Position numbers and translations under genes: made by a program. Below, piece by piece: positions 33,445 through 43,800 of a stretch of 64,000 nt of DNA. Positions within the stretch are counted from its first letter, which is position 1; each line of letters opens with the position of its first letter. Source of the DNA: CAZMLC01 sp964567125 (GTDB lineage Bacteria; Verrucomicrobiota; Kiritimatiellia; RFP12; UBA1067); the NCBI GenBank assembly GCA_964567125.1, contig CAZMLC010000006.1, forward strand, positions 1-64,000, in the 5' to 3' direction. Below the pieces are notes generated by a model. It was not told the origin of the DNA. It saw only the letters and a program-made list of their open reading frames with translations, and did no database searches.

Positions 33445-33873
33445 TTATTTTGCGGATGGTGCCGCAGGCACAACATCCTGAACGGTCCGCCGGGAGGTCC
33501 CCAGCGTACGTCTGAACGCCTCGGCCTTTTTATTGAGCGCCTCAAGCTCTTGCTTCATTTCATCGAGCTTCTTCTGTTTTTCCTGATTGGCGGGCAACGC
33601 TAAAACCGCTTTCTGAATATCCTCTTTGGCACGAACCAGTTCCGCTTGCAAATCGCGATATTTTTTGCGCGCGGCCACAATCGCCTCGGACGTGGCGGAT
33701 TCGTCCAACCACGCCTGCGCCAACGCCTGTTCCACGTCGCTTTTCTGCAGAATCAGTTCCGCACGCCGACTCATCACGGCATTCACGGCTTCAGGCGTCT
33801 GCAGTACGGATTCACTCCATGCGGGAAGCATGCTGCTTATCACAAAAAAACAAATAATCCAGACTCTTTTCAC
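33445..33873 (-). CDS. Secreted coiled-coil protein in glycogen operon
   Basis: The 142-aa protein has a signal peptide (MKRVWIICFFVISSMLPAWS) and then an almost wholly helical, charged body with heptad-like stretches (KKYRDLQAELVRAKEDIQKAV, QKKLDEMKQELEALNKKAEAF). It is not recognised. It starts with GTG at 33873 behind AAGGAAGGA and stops 15 bases before glgA, so it is co-transcribed with cytoplasmic glycogen enzymes although it should be exported. The functional link is unknown. Confidence 0.7.
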   Translation of the reverse strand: MKRVWIICFFVISSMLPAWSESVLQTPEAVNAVMSRRAELILQKSDVEQALAQAWLDESATSEAIVAARKKYRDLQAELVRAKEDIQKAVLALPANQEKQKKLDEMKQELEALNKKAEAFRRTLGTSRRTVQDVVPAAPSAK

Positions 33874-33906
33874 GGCGTATATTCCTTCCTTAGGTCATTG
33901 TTTGCC

Positions 33907-33935
33907 AGTATACCCCAAACAACTGCTTAATGCAA
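33907..33935 (-). promoter_or_regulatory. Sigma-70-type promoter of glycogen operon
   Basis: On the minus strand TTGCAT (33930-33935) and TATACT (33907-33912) are 17 bp apart, 34 bp before the GTG of the first gene. Confidence 0.7.
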
Positions 33936-34091
33936 TAATGAGGCGCGAAAAACAGCGGCGTCCGCGGACTCCGATCATAGCCGCCGCAAGCCCTGTTTTC
34001 GCGCAGCATCGATTATGACACGCCTGTCATCGAAATCGGGCAAAAACAAACCGATTACCGCGAATAGTGCAGACGCGCGCTGACCAGGAGC

Positions 34092-34121
34092 TTGCGTGAC
34101 CGCACTGAAATTATCTATACT
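34092..34121 (+). promoter_or_regulatory. Sigma-70-type promoter
   Basis: TTGCGT (34092-34097) and TATACT (34116-34121) are 18 bp apart, 26 bp before the ATG at 34148. Confidence 0.6.
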
Positions 34122-34147
34122 CAGAGTATTTTAAGGGAGATTTTATC

Positions 34148-35263
34148 ATGAATATGCTTTATTTTGCGCCGCTTTTCATTGCCTGTGCGAGTGGATCGCT
34201 ACCGACCCTATCCTGTTGTGCCGCGGAGCGTCACATTACGGCGACCTTCATGATCCCCGAGCAAGTGATCAACACGAAAGAGGTTGGCGCATCTGCGTTT
34301 GCAACGCTAAACGATGGCGTCACGTTTAAAATTACGACACCGGCTCGACCGGACTCCGTCAACGATTCGCGCTGGACGATTCTCTCGGTTACTTCAATGG
34401 GCGATACCATCAAATCCCAACATCCCAGACTTGACGCTTTAACCACGCCCGGTCATTTTATTTTTGTCTGCTGCGCCGTTGAGAATCTCGCGGACGACGC
34501 GTCTGTCGTGCCGCCGATAGTTCTGATCGACAATAAAGACCGCCGGTTTTCCCCGCTTGAGCTGGGACGCGTACGACACTATCTCCCGAAGGATTACACG
34601 CCGATCCTGGTGGATCCGATCCAGCCGGGACTGAGCAAGAAAATCTGCGCTGTTTTTGAACTCCCTAAAGACAGTACGCCCGAAATGGTTGAGATTTATC
34701 CGCTGCGGCTGGCCGCGACTCCCAATCTGATTCTGGCGCGCAACCTTGCGGGAAAACGTGTGCGCGTCACGGGCGACGATCTCAACGACCTGCTGGCTAC
34801 AACACCGGTGTCCCCGCAAAACGCCGTGCCGGAAAAACCCGCAACCGTTCTGCTCAAATGCACCCGCACGATCAACACCGAGACAACAATCAATCGGCAT
34901 GTTAAATCGCGCACGCTGGGGTATAATGCGGAACTGAAACTTTCCGGACCGAAACAGAAAGAGATCACGCTCAAGGCTTATTTTATCGGTGAAAATCAAC
35001 GCACCAAAATGGCGCTCGCCGACACGCAAGACAAGCTGGTGACCTTAGCTTCTGACAAAGCGCTGACCGTCACCATCACGTCTGCGCCGATCAATCAAAA
35101 CGCCAACGTTCCGGAGAGCATCGAGTTGAAGGGCGTGATTATCCAAGTCTGGATCGATGGTGCGTTGCACACCGCCTATACCTCGCAGTACGCCTGGAAG
35201 AAATACGCCGAAATGCCCGATCTGCTTACGTGCCTGGAGTACGACCCTAAACGCAAGAAATAA
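34148..35263 (+). CDS. Secreted protein with DUF4352-like domain
   Basis: The 371-aa protein has an N-terminal signal sequence (about residues 1-26, MNMLYFAPLFIACASGSLPT). Residues about 95-185 resemble a DUF4352/telokin-like immunoglobulin fold: FIFVCCAVENLADDASVVPPIVLIDNKD followed by an LDPI-type loop and VFELPKDSTP. The C-terminal half (about 230-371) is beta-rich and not recognised. An AAGGGAG site lies eight bases before the ATG. It has its own promoter and converges on the aminopeptidase gene, with nine bases between the stops. Confidence 0.65.
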   Translation: MNMLYFAPLFIACASGSLPTLSCCAAERHITATFMIPEQVINTKEVGASAFATLNDGVTFKITTPARPDSVNDSRWTILSVTSMGDTIKSQHPRLDALTTPGHFIFVCCAVENLADDASVVPPIVLIDNKDRRFSPLELGRVRHYLPKDYTPILVDPIQPGLSKKICAVFELPKDSTPEMVEIYPLRLAATPNLILARNLAGKRVRVTGDDLNDLLATTPVSPQNAVPEKPATVLLKCTRTINTETTINRHVKSRTLGYNAELKLSGPKQKEITLKAYFIGENQRTKMALADTQDKLVTLASDKALTVTITSAPINQNANVPESIELKGVIIQVWIDGALHTAYTSQYAWKKYAEMPDLLTCLEYDPKRKK

Positions 35264-35272
35264 GCGACGCGC

Positions 35273-36364
35273 TTACTCCTGCAGGGTCCGCGTCAGCACT
35301 TCACACCCGGAACGCGTCACCAGCACAACATCTTCGATGCGTACGCCGACCTGCCCGGGCAGGTAGATGCCAGGCTCCACGCTCAGCACCATGCCCGGCG
35401 CGAGAAGCGCCTCGCAACTGGGCGAGAACGTGGGCCATTCGTGAATCTCGAGGCCTAGACTATGTCCGGTACTGTGCTGAAAATAACGGCCATACCCCGC
35501 CTTTTCGATCGTCCCCCGTGCACGTGCATCAATGGCCGAACAGGGAACGCCGGGACGCACTGCACGGATGGCGTTTTTATTCGCGGCGGCGACGATCGCC
35601 TTGAGTTCAAGGTAGCGTTTGCGCGGGCGTCCGAGCGTGAAACAGCGCGTCATGTCTGAACAGTAAAGATCTTTTTTCACGCCCATGTCGATCAGCACCG
35701 CATCGTTTGATTGCACGATCGTATCATCGGGATGGTGATGGGGTTCCGCAGCATGGGCACCCGCGCAGACGATCGTATCAAACGCCTCGCCCTGTCCGCA
35801 GAAATCAGCGCCCCGGCGGATCATGTTGCGAATCGTCCACTCGGTCATGCCGGGAACGATCTGCTGGCGTGCCGCGGCAAAGACCGCATCCGTTGCCGCA
35901 AAAGCACGGCGCAGCGCCGCGACTTCTGCGCGCGATTTAACTGCACGCAGCAGGTTCAAGGAGGCTGTCACATCCACCCATTCAACAGCGGGAAGCGCAG
36001 CCTGCAGCTGTTGAAACCGTGCGACGCTGATGCTGCCCTCATAACCGACGCGCTGCCATGTACGTCCGAGACGCTGGAGTACATCCAGCTCATCCTCACG
36101 GCGCCACACGGCGCGAACCGGCAGGAAATCAATCGCTTTACGCGCCATCTCCAAGTAACGCGAGTCCGTATAAAACGCGCTTTCCGCGCTACTGAAAAGG
36201 ACCCCATTGCTGGCATTCAATCCTGTCAAATAGTAACGATTGACCTCGGATAAGACAATGATCGCGTCGAGCTTTTGCTGCTTTTGGATGCGCTGCAGAC
36301 GCTGCATGCGGAGTAAAAACTCCTTGGATGGCAGATGCTGCGCAGGATGGGACAAAGCGTTCAT
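35273..36364 (-). CDS. Xaa-Pro aminopeptidase/dipeptidase, M24 family
   Basis: The 363-aa protein has the creatinase-type N-domain and a pita-bread C-domain with all five metal ligands. These are Asp in VLIDMGV (about 224), Asp in CSDMTR (about 235), His in HSTGHSLGLEIHE (about 298-310), Glu in VEPGIYL (about 331) and Glu in RIEDVV (about 342). It removes residues next to proline and is cytoplasmic. It begins 12 bases after the M6 protease stop and could finish the breakdown of peptides made by that enzyme. No clear ribosome-binding site is seen. Confidence 0.88.
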   Translation of the reverse strand: MNALSHPAQHLPSKEFLLRMQRLQRIQKQQKLDAIIVLSEVNRYYLTGLNASNGVLFSSAESAFYTDSRYLEMARKAIDFLPVRAVWRREDELDVLQRLGRTWQRVGYEGSISVARFQQLQAALPAVEWVDVTASLNLLRAVKSRAEVAALRRAFAATDAVFAAARQQIVPGMTEWTIRNMIRRGADFCGQGEAFDTIVCAGAHAAEPHHHPDDTIVQSNDAVLIDMGVKKDLYCSDMTRCFTLGRPRKRYLELKAIVAAANKNAIRAVRPGVPCSAIDARARGTIEKAGYGRYFQHSTGHSLGLEIHEWPTFSPSCEALLAPGMVLSVEPGIYLPGQVGVRIEDVVLVTRSGCEVLTRTLQE

Positions 36365-36376
36365 AGCGGCGGAGGC

Positions 36377-39300
36377 TTAGGGCGTCCCGACCTCAAGGCG
36401 CATGAAGCGTGCAGGTGCGTTCGTAACCGGGATCGCATGGAAGTTGTAAACCCAAGCCCATACCCCCGGCTCACCGACGATCCATGGACTTTGCTCCATC
36501 ACATTCACGGTTGTCCATGGCTCCAAAGCATCGGCCAGATTGGTCTTCGAAGTCACATGGAAATCGAGGTCCGTTACCTGAAGCGCCCGACGATAGGCCA
36601 GATAGAGGTATTGCCCGTCTGCCAAGGAAGGATCGCCCGAAAGATTGGTAACGCCGCCGAAGATGTAAAGTCCGGTATTGGTCGCAATCGGATCCAAGCC
36701 CATGCCATACTTGATCAGGTTCGGAATACCATCACCCGAAACATCATCCGAATCACCGCCATAGAGCAGCCCTTTGGACGTGAAATTCTGATAAACCCAG
36801 TCTTCAAAAGGTGTACGCTCATTTCCCCAATCGCCATTGATTGAGACCTCATCGATCGCAATACCACCACCGCCTAACGCAAAGCCGTCAAACGCAAGAT
36901 AATAGGTCGCGCTGGGATCCGGCAAGGGGATCGATGTTTGCGTCCACGCGGAAACAGCATTGGTATACAGGGCCAGTTCCATCCACTGATTGGTCAGATG
37001 CGTCCGATAATAGACGCGCAACAGATCCGTATTGTAGTCGTACGTTGGCATAGCATACTTAAAGGTCAAAACCAAATTGGAGGCATTCCCTAAATTCAAC
37101 GGCGGAGAGAGCAAGCGTGCATTGCAGGAGCCATACACCTCCACAATCCGCGGATCGATCGCAAAGCAGGCGTTTGAACCGCTTCCTGACGCATCGCTGT
37201 TGAGCAGACTACCCATGTAGCTCGGCAGCCCCGCATAGGAGAACCATGCCGCATTCACTCCGCTAGGCTGGAAGATAATCTCCGAGGACCACGTGGCCGG
37301 AATACCCGCGTTAAAGTTCTCGTTCAATGCGCGCGTCAGCTCCAGCACTTGCAAGGAAAACACATTCGTTGAACTACGCCATTGCGTACCATCCCATCCA
37401 CGCACGGAAATTGTAAACTGCGAGGTCCCCGCATAGGTTGGCGTGCCACTGATCTCGCCTGTTGACAGATCAAAGGAGAGCCCTGCCGGCAATGCGCCCT
37501 GCAGCGACCAGACATGCGGAGTCGGCTCACCCATCGCGCGGATAAATGTTGAATACGCCTCGCCTTTATTAGCAGAGGGCAATCGTTCCTGGGTTGTAAT
37601 CACCGGCACCGACGATTCCTCAACCACGCGGATCAAATCGATCGCAACACCCGAGCCATACATGCACGAAGCCTCAAAAGCGATCTGGTATGTCGCGGTC
37701 CGATTCGGAAGGTACACGGCACGTTCCGTCCAACTGGGAACATTCGCCGCATAATTGGTCAGCGCGATCCAACTGGAAACAGCATTGGTACGGTAATACA
37801 CGGTTAACCGATCCTGCCGACCGCCCAACTCCTCCATGTAGTGATAAAAGATCAACTGCGTATCATCGCTGTATTGCCGCAAATCAATCACAGGCGAGAT
37901 CAACATCGCCTTCTCGATGCTTTCCGAATTAAAGCTGCTGACATAGCCAAACTGGAAACCATCCGGCGTTGACGTCGGTGTATTGTAAAACTCATTTTGC
38001 GTACCCGTAGGACGCGTCTTCCACGTTGAATAATACGAGTCAAAGGTCTGGGTCCACCCAGACGGAATATAGCTTCCCGACTCGGTACTTTCAAAATCCT
38101 CGTGCAAAATGTCGGCCCGCGGTTTGCGAATGACAAACAGGCACGACTGTGTTGCGGTATCGTTATTCTGATCGGTGACGGTCACGTCAAAGGCTACGAC
38201 CTGCGCATTTGACGAAGATCCGGACAACACACCGCCCACAAAGGAGAACCCTGCAGGAAGCGATCCCGACAGTGCCCACGTATACGGCTGCACGCCATTC
38301 GTGGCGACAAAGGTGAAGGAATACGGTTGCTCTGTTATGGCAACAGGCAACGTGGCATCTGTTGTGATAGCCAAGGCCGGTGTTGGATCATAAACCCACA
38401 CGTTATCCAAGCCAATTCCACGTCCGCCCAAAATATACCCTTCAAAGGCGAAATAAACATCCTGCCCGCGCAGACTCGTGACATTGAGCTGCGCATGGGT
38501 CCATGAGTCGACCGTATTCGTATAAACCGCCAGCGGGAGCCATGGCGCAGCATAGCTGGTCTTGAAATAGACGCGCAACACTTCGCCCGTTTGCATCATA
38601 GAATTGTTGAGATAATACCAGAAGGAGAGTTCGGCATCACGGAACGTTGCGGGAATCTGAATGTACGGTGTAACTAGCCGGGTGACGGCCTGTGTCGCCG
38701 TATTAAGCATCCCGAAATAAGCATTATAGCTGCCGGCAAACGCATGGGCTGGCTCTGACGAGTAAGGACTCCCATCTGCGAACTGCCAAGCCACCTGAGC
38801 AAGATTGGTAGGATGTTCAATAAACCAGCCATCGGGCAAATTCCCACTGTTCTCGAAATCCTGCAGATAGGGAGCAACAAACATCGGGTTAACCGTCAAC
38901 GCAAAATTGTCTTCCGCCGACAACGTATTAAACCCTGTTGATTTCACATGAAACCCGTATTGCCCAGCGGTATCAGGCACTCCAGCAATCACACCATTGG
39001 TCGTTGTCAGAGACAACCCGGACGGCAATCCTGCAAGAATCTCCCATGTAAAGGGAATGGCTGTTCCAAAGACACCCAGCTGATATGTGTATGGCGTACC
39101 GACGCGTCCTGACGGCAGGATACGCGACGACGTCAACGCTGGCGTCACGCAACGGAAACTAAACGTCATATACGCCGCAGGCGCACTGAAATTATAAAGG
39201 AAGAGATCCGAACTATCGCCATTCCACCAACGTGCGCTAGGATTCGTCAAATCGTTAAACTCGCGCTTGCCGGATGGGTTTGCACTTGAAAACAAGTCCA

Positions 39301-40807
39301 TGGAATCGCCAGAGTTTTTATTCAAATTAAAATCCCATGCACCATCACCCGGCATCAGAACACAGGCATAATTCTGATGGTTTGTATTAAATGCGAAACG
39401 CGGATCATCGCGACTGCCTTGATGATCAACATGCCAAACAGCAATTCCGGAAGAGGGAAGTCCCCCGTCCCACCTCGCGGCCTGACGATTTTCAAGCAGA
39501 TAATACTCGGTGTATCCTGTCACCACTTCAATGCCATTTGTTTCACCGATCATGTTTGTGGCAACGCCCATTGTAGCCGGATTCACATATCGGTAAAACC
39601 GATTAAAACCAACACCCTCAGAAGAGAGCCAGAGATCCGTCGAAGAGCCTGAAGCGGGACGCACCAGGTCAACAACATCCGCCCATCCGGCACGCATTTT
39701 CAACCATGCACAGAATTGCCCTCCACCGCGTCCCATCAAGCAATACGCACCTGCGCCGCCAACGGAAGGCTTAATAGCAGGATCCTTGCTGGGATAGGCA
39801 TACAGATCGGGGAATCCGCAAAGGGAATGCCCCGCTTCATGGCAATAGGTCCCGATTCCCAACCCCGTAGTCCCCAGATTCACAAGCATGGTCGAATTGG
39901 GCCACAACCCTTTTGACCACGGGCCGTTCGGCGTTCCCGCATAGGCAAAGCAAAAGGTATTATACGAGTCCGCCAGCAACGGTGCGATCACGCGTTCGTA
40001 ATCCGGATGCTTTTCGATTTCAGGCCATAAATCCGCGAAAAGCAAGCCCATACACTCGCCCATATCTTTTGAGCCATCATCGTAATAATTCTTGTTCTTC
40101 GGCATCGTGAAGTAATAGGGAATCACGACGTTCTCATAGTCCATCAAACCATTTGAGTTGTCGAGAAAGAATCGCTTCACGCTGAACGCATTCACGCCAT
40201 CCGCATTCATCGTATAGTCGATGTTCGCAATCGGAATAGTGCCCTTCACGTCCAAGAAATCAATCAGGATGATCAACCCGCGCGCATACCTCACCTGCGC
40301 ATCCGCAACGAGCGCGCGCGGCTGAAGCGTTGTACTGCTCATCGCACTGACTCGACTGCTCATCGCGGACAGGGATGTTTGCGTCTGCTGGACAGGAACC
40401 TGCCACTTTCCAATCAAGTCTTTAAACCGTGTCGCACGGTCAGCGAGGATCGCCTGTTTGCGATCTAAGAAGCGTTGGCGTGCAGCCGGGCCATACGTGA
40501 GATTTTTGGAAAGCCCGAGCATGGCCGGATCGGCCACCCCGACGATCTGCCTGGTCGACTCCAGATCATCGCCATCTGCGGCCTGCTGGGCATACACATA
40601 AGCCTTGAGTGATGAGTCATAAATAACCGTGTAGTCTTCCGCTGTTTTAAACTGAGCAAAATACTCGTCGCCAACACCATGGACTTTAATGGTTGAACCA
40701 CCCGGTTGATTAAACTCAAAGTCAGCATCAAAAGGCGCAGCGCAGAGCAGAGCGGCCCATAATAACATGCCACTGCTTATCCAGCGAAAAGTAGTACAAA
40801 ACCTCAT
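36377..40807 (-). CDS. Secreted M6-family metalloprotease, multidomain
   Basis: The 1476-aa protein has a signal peptide (about 1-24) and a propeptide-like region. A peptidase domain follows with TYCHEAGHSLCGFPDLYAYP near residue 325, the HExxH-x5-D zinc signature of M6 (immune inhibitor A-like) peptidases. C-terminal to it are three putative-Ig (He_PIG-like) modules (with LPSGLSLTTTNGVIAGVPDTAG and LPAGLSFDLSTGEISGTPTYAG). These alternate with three jelly-roll modules of the MAM/choice-of-anchor-J type (DFENSGNLPDGW, DFESTESGSYIPSGW, ENFNAGIPATW). A final domain has GDSDDVSGDGIPNLIKYGMG. It probably acts outside the cell. Confidence 0.82.
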   Translation of the reverse strand: MRFCTTFRWISSGMLLWAALLCAAPFDADFEFNQPGGSTIKVHGVGDEYFAQFKTAEDYTVIYDSSLKAYVYAQQAADGDDLESTRQIVGVADPAMLGLSKNLTYGPAARQRFLDRKQAILADRATRFKDLIGKWQVPVQQTQTSLSAMSSRVSAMSSTTLQPRALVADAQVRYARGLIILIDFLDVKGTIPIANIDYTMNADGVNAFSVKRFFLDNSNGLMDYENVVIPYYFTMPKNKNYYDDGSKDMGECMGLLFADLWPEIEKHPDYERVIAPLLADSYNTFCFAYAGTPNGPWSKGLWPNSTMLVNLGTTGLGIGTYCHEAGHSLCGFPDLYAYPSKDPAIKPSVGGAGAYCLMGRGGGQFCAWLKMRAGWADVVDLVRPASGSSTDLWLSSEGVGFNRFYRYVNPATMGVATNMIGETNGIEVVTGYTEYYLLENRQAARWDGGLPSSGIAVWHVDHQGSRDDPRFAFNTNHQNYACVLMPGDGAWDFNLNKNSGDSMDLFSSANPSGKREFNDLTNPSARWWNGDSSDLFLYNFSAPAAYMTFSFRCVTPALTSSRILPSGRVGTPYTYQLGVFGTAIPFTWEILAGLPSGLSLTTTNGVIAGVPDTAGQYGFHVKSTGFNTLSAEDNFALTVNPMFVAPYLQDFENSGNLPDGWFIEHPTNLAQVAWQFADGSPYSSEPAHAFAGSYNAYFGMLNTATQAVTRLVTPYIQIPATFRDAELSFWYYLNNSMMQTGEVLRVYFKTSYAAPWLPLAVYTNTVDSWTHAQLNVTSLRGQDVYFAFEGYILGGRGIGLDNVWVYDPTPALAITTDATLPVAITEQPYSFTFVATNGVQPYTWALSGSLPAGFSFVGGVLSGSSSNAQVVAFDVTVTDQNNDTATQSCLFVIRKPRADILHEDFESTESGSYIPSGWTQTFDSYYSTWKTRPTGTQNEFYNTPTSTPDGFQFGYVSSFNSESIEKAMLISPVIDLRQYSDDTQLIFYHYMEELGGRQDRLTVYYRTNAVSSWIALTNYAANVPSWTERAVYLPNRTATYQIAFEASCMYGSGVAIDLIRVVEESSVPVITTQERLPSANKGEAYSTFIRAMGEPTPHVWSLQGALPAGLSFDLSTGEISGTPTYAGTSQFTISVRGWDGTQWRSSTNVFSLQVLELTRALNENFNAGIPATWSSEIIFQPSGVNAAWFSYAGLPSYMGSLLNSDASGSGSNACFAIDPRIVEVYGSCNARLLSPPLNLGNASNLVLTFKYAMPTYDYNTDLLRVYYRTHLTNQWMELALYTNAVSAWTQTSIPLPDPSATYYLAFDGFALGGGGIAIDEVSINGDWGNERTPFEDWVYQNFTSKGLLYGGDSDDVSGDGIPNLIKYGMGLDPIATNTGLYIFGGVTNLSGDPSLADGQYLYLAYRRALQVTDLDFHVTSKTNLADALEPWTTVNVMEQSPWIVGEPGVWAWVYNFHAIPVTNAPARFMRLEVGTP

Positions 40808-40841
40808 CGTCTTCGCCTTTTCCTCGTTGTAAAACCCTTTA

Positions 40842-40870
40842 TCATACGTTACAGGGTGGCCTCAATCAAG
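40842..40870 (-). promoter_or_regulatory. Sigma-70-type promoter of M6 protease gene
   Basis: On the minus strand TTGATT (40865-40870) and TATGAT (40842-40847) are 17 bp apart, 34 bp before the protease ATG. The -35 box lies in the loop of a hairpin (40852-40882). Confidence 0.65.
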
Positions 40871-40882
40871 ACGCACCCTGTG
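40852..40882 (-). other. Hairpin after giant surface-protein gene
   Basis: ACAGGGTG (40852-40859) pairs with CACCCTGT (40875-40882), 11 bp after the stop of the giant gene. No T-run follows on the minus strand, so it is a weak terminator or an mRNA end-stabiliser. It overlaps the next promoter. Confidence 0.5.
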
Positions 40883-40893
40883 GGACGCGTTCC

Positions 40894-43800
40894 TTACGGA
40901 TTGTAAGGAACGATTCTAAAGAAGCCGCTTGTTGCGTCGACATCACCGCTCAATTCGACCTGATTCAGCATGCCAGACGCATCAACCGAGCATGGTTCTG
41001 TAACGGTTACCCACTGCGGTGTCGCCAGCGACTTGGTGTACTGCACCACATACTGCAAGGCCGTTGTCTGGCTGGGCGTCATCACGTTCAACAGCAAGCT
41101 ACCCCGCGCGGAGGTCGTCGTGGTCGGAGCAGCGATCACAGCCAGCGAGCGGATCGTCGCCGTATTGTCCGCCAATGCGATACCCGTTGCTGCGAACGAG
41201 ACACTCGTTGCCGGATCCAGACCTGCGCTCACCTTGGAAGCCAGCGAATAACCATCATCCGCGGTGACCGAGTTGAAGACGAGATCGTCCGAACCGAGCG
41301 TCAGTGAAAGCACAGCCGTATTGTAGAACTGACCCGTTGCGTTCAACTTATTGTTAATCACAAAATAGTCGTTCAACCCATCCCAGCTCTCCAATGGCGC
41401 TGTCAGCTCCAGGAAGTTTTCAGCAGCACTGTTCTGCTCATATTCCCACGCATCCGGGTAGAAATCCTGATCCGTATCACAATCCTCAATCGCCAGCATA
41501 ATCACCGGAGTGATGCCCGTCGCCGAGACCGCCACGCTGCGCGGATCATAGATGTTATTGTCAGCCATACCTGCGTAGTTGTAATACCCCCACGATTCCC
41601 ACGCATCGCGGACTCCATTCGCATTGCTGTCCAAGAAGGCACGCACATAATAGGCACCGTTAGGCAGACCATACAGCATGGCATTGACGCTCGTGCTGTC
41701 CGTCTGATTCGTAACGGAATCCAAATAACTCGCGATTGTCATGCCACGCGCAGGCGCAGCCGCAGTGCCCGTCGCTTGGGCGACTGGGTTGCCAGTGAAA
41801 TCGCGCGTCGTGAAGGCTTGTACAAAAATCCGGCCCGCCAAAGCGGTTGCAGGCCCAAGGTACTTCACCGTCACGCCGACGGAACCATAGTCTGATCCAT
41901 TTACGGGCGAAAGCGATTCATACCCTGGCACAGTAACCACGCTTGATTCCATGCGGAAGGGCTTCCAGGCTGACCATTGCAGCGCAGCGGTCGTCCCAAC
42001 AATAGAATCCATCGTGTAGCGCGCATTGAGGCCCGCGACACTCCAGACATAGAGCGTATTCGGCTGCAACAGGCTACCCATGTAGACCGGAGCCTCGAAG
42101 TAATACTCACCCGAAGCGCGGTCATACAGCGGCGTTCGGATCGTCCCCGAGTTCCAGACCAGCGCGCCCGAGGCGCTTCCCTTCTTAATCTGGATACAAT
42201 ATGCCGTATAGCTATCGGTCACCGCATTCTTCGGCAGCTTCCAACGGAAGGTCGGATAGGCTGACCGCACGCTTGCACCGCCAAGCGGCGCAGTCGGTGT
42301 CGCGGCATAGTGAACCGCCGGCAGAATATTTGTGAACGACATGATTCGAACATTCGCCGGAGCATCCACGGCGCTACCGTCGCCCACGTAGACATCATAT
42401 ACAAAGTTCGTGTACTTTGAACCGAAGGTCGCGCTGAGTCCCTTGAAGTTCCAATCAAATCCGTATCCGCCCTGTGCCAGATAGTCGCCTTCATGGATAT
42501 AATCGCGATCAACCAGAACCTTGTCGAAGATCACGGTCGGGGTGATCGACACATCCGCGGAAGAACGGCGAATACGCACACGCTGCATCGACGGCGCAGC
42601 ATTTGCGGCACCACCGCCACTACCCGAACCATTGCTGCCTGCACCGAGGAAACCATCCACATCGCGCTTCATCTGCGTAAGCGAAATACGCGGCGAGTTG
42701 GGTGTGTAATCCGTCAAATGGATATTGAGCGTGTTGCTATCCCATCCGATATTTGTCGCGAACGGCGCTGCCACACCCATGGGCTCTCCTGGATCCCACG
42801 AACCGCTACCGTTTGCATCCAAGAAGGCCTGGAAGTAATTGTTGCCCTCTTTGACAAATCCGCTGGCGGGCTGTGCCAAGTACAGCTCTTGCGGCCACTG
42901 CGAAGCCAGCTTGGCCGAATACGAGAACTCGTAGTACGACAAGTTGCAGGCAACATAGCTCAGGCGATTTGTCGGGAAGCTCGCAGGATCAAGGATAATG
43001 ACCCAGCCATCATCCTGTGCCATATCGAACGTGACTGCGCCCGTCGCATAATCCACGGTGCCGATCTCACGCTGATACCCAAGGCCTGCCACCGGCATGG
43101 TGTACAACTTGCCATCCAAGTCATACCCAGTCTGCGCGGACAATCCGGTCCACATATCCGTCAAGCTCAACTTAATCGTTCCCGGCACCAACGATCCGGG
43201 CGACAAGGTTGTCTTGACGGTCTTCTTCGCAAACGTGCCAATCGGCGTAGTCAGCCCTGCCGTGATTGTATCCAGCGCGACCGACCACTTTGCATCCGGC
43301 ACACCATTCATATCCGGATTGCTGAAGGTCTGAATAACCAAGTTTCCATTTGTCCTGGACCCCGCATAGGAGAACGTAGTCTTGATCACAGGAATCGGGA
43401 ATTCGGCGATCTCCTTACCATTCACCATGATGTTCGACTTCTTTTCCGGGCTGACTGCACGGATCGCGGAACTGTAGCGGCTTTCCGCGTAATTGGACCA
43501 GCCATCATGATCCTGATCCACGTGTGCATCGTAGAGGAACCGCGAAATAAAGGTCGAACTATAGTTCTGTTCCCAAGCGTCTTCGATGAAATCGTGATCC
43601 GTAAAGATGAAGCCGAGCGGCAACTTGCCCTTCTTGATGAGGTAATCCGAGAATTCCTGATCTGCCAACGTCTTGAACTTCGTCGGATTGGAATAACGGA
43701 ATCCGTAAACCTCCGAGATCAGGTATTCGGCCAAGTTGGAGAGTCCGTCACCATCCGGATCGCCACCTGCACCATCGTTCCCTGTTGTCTTGAGCGTATC

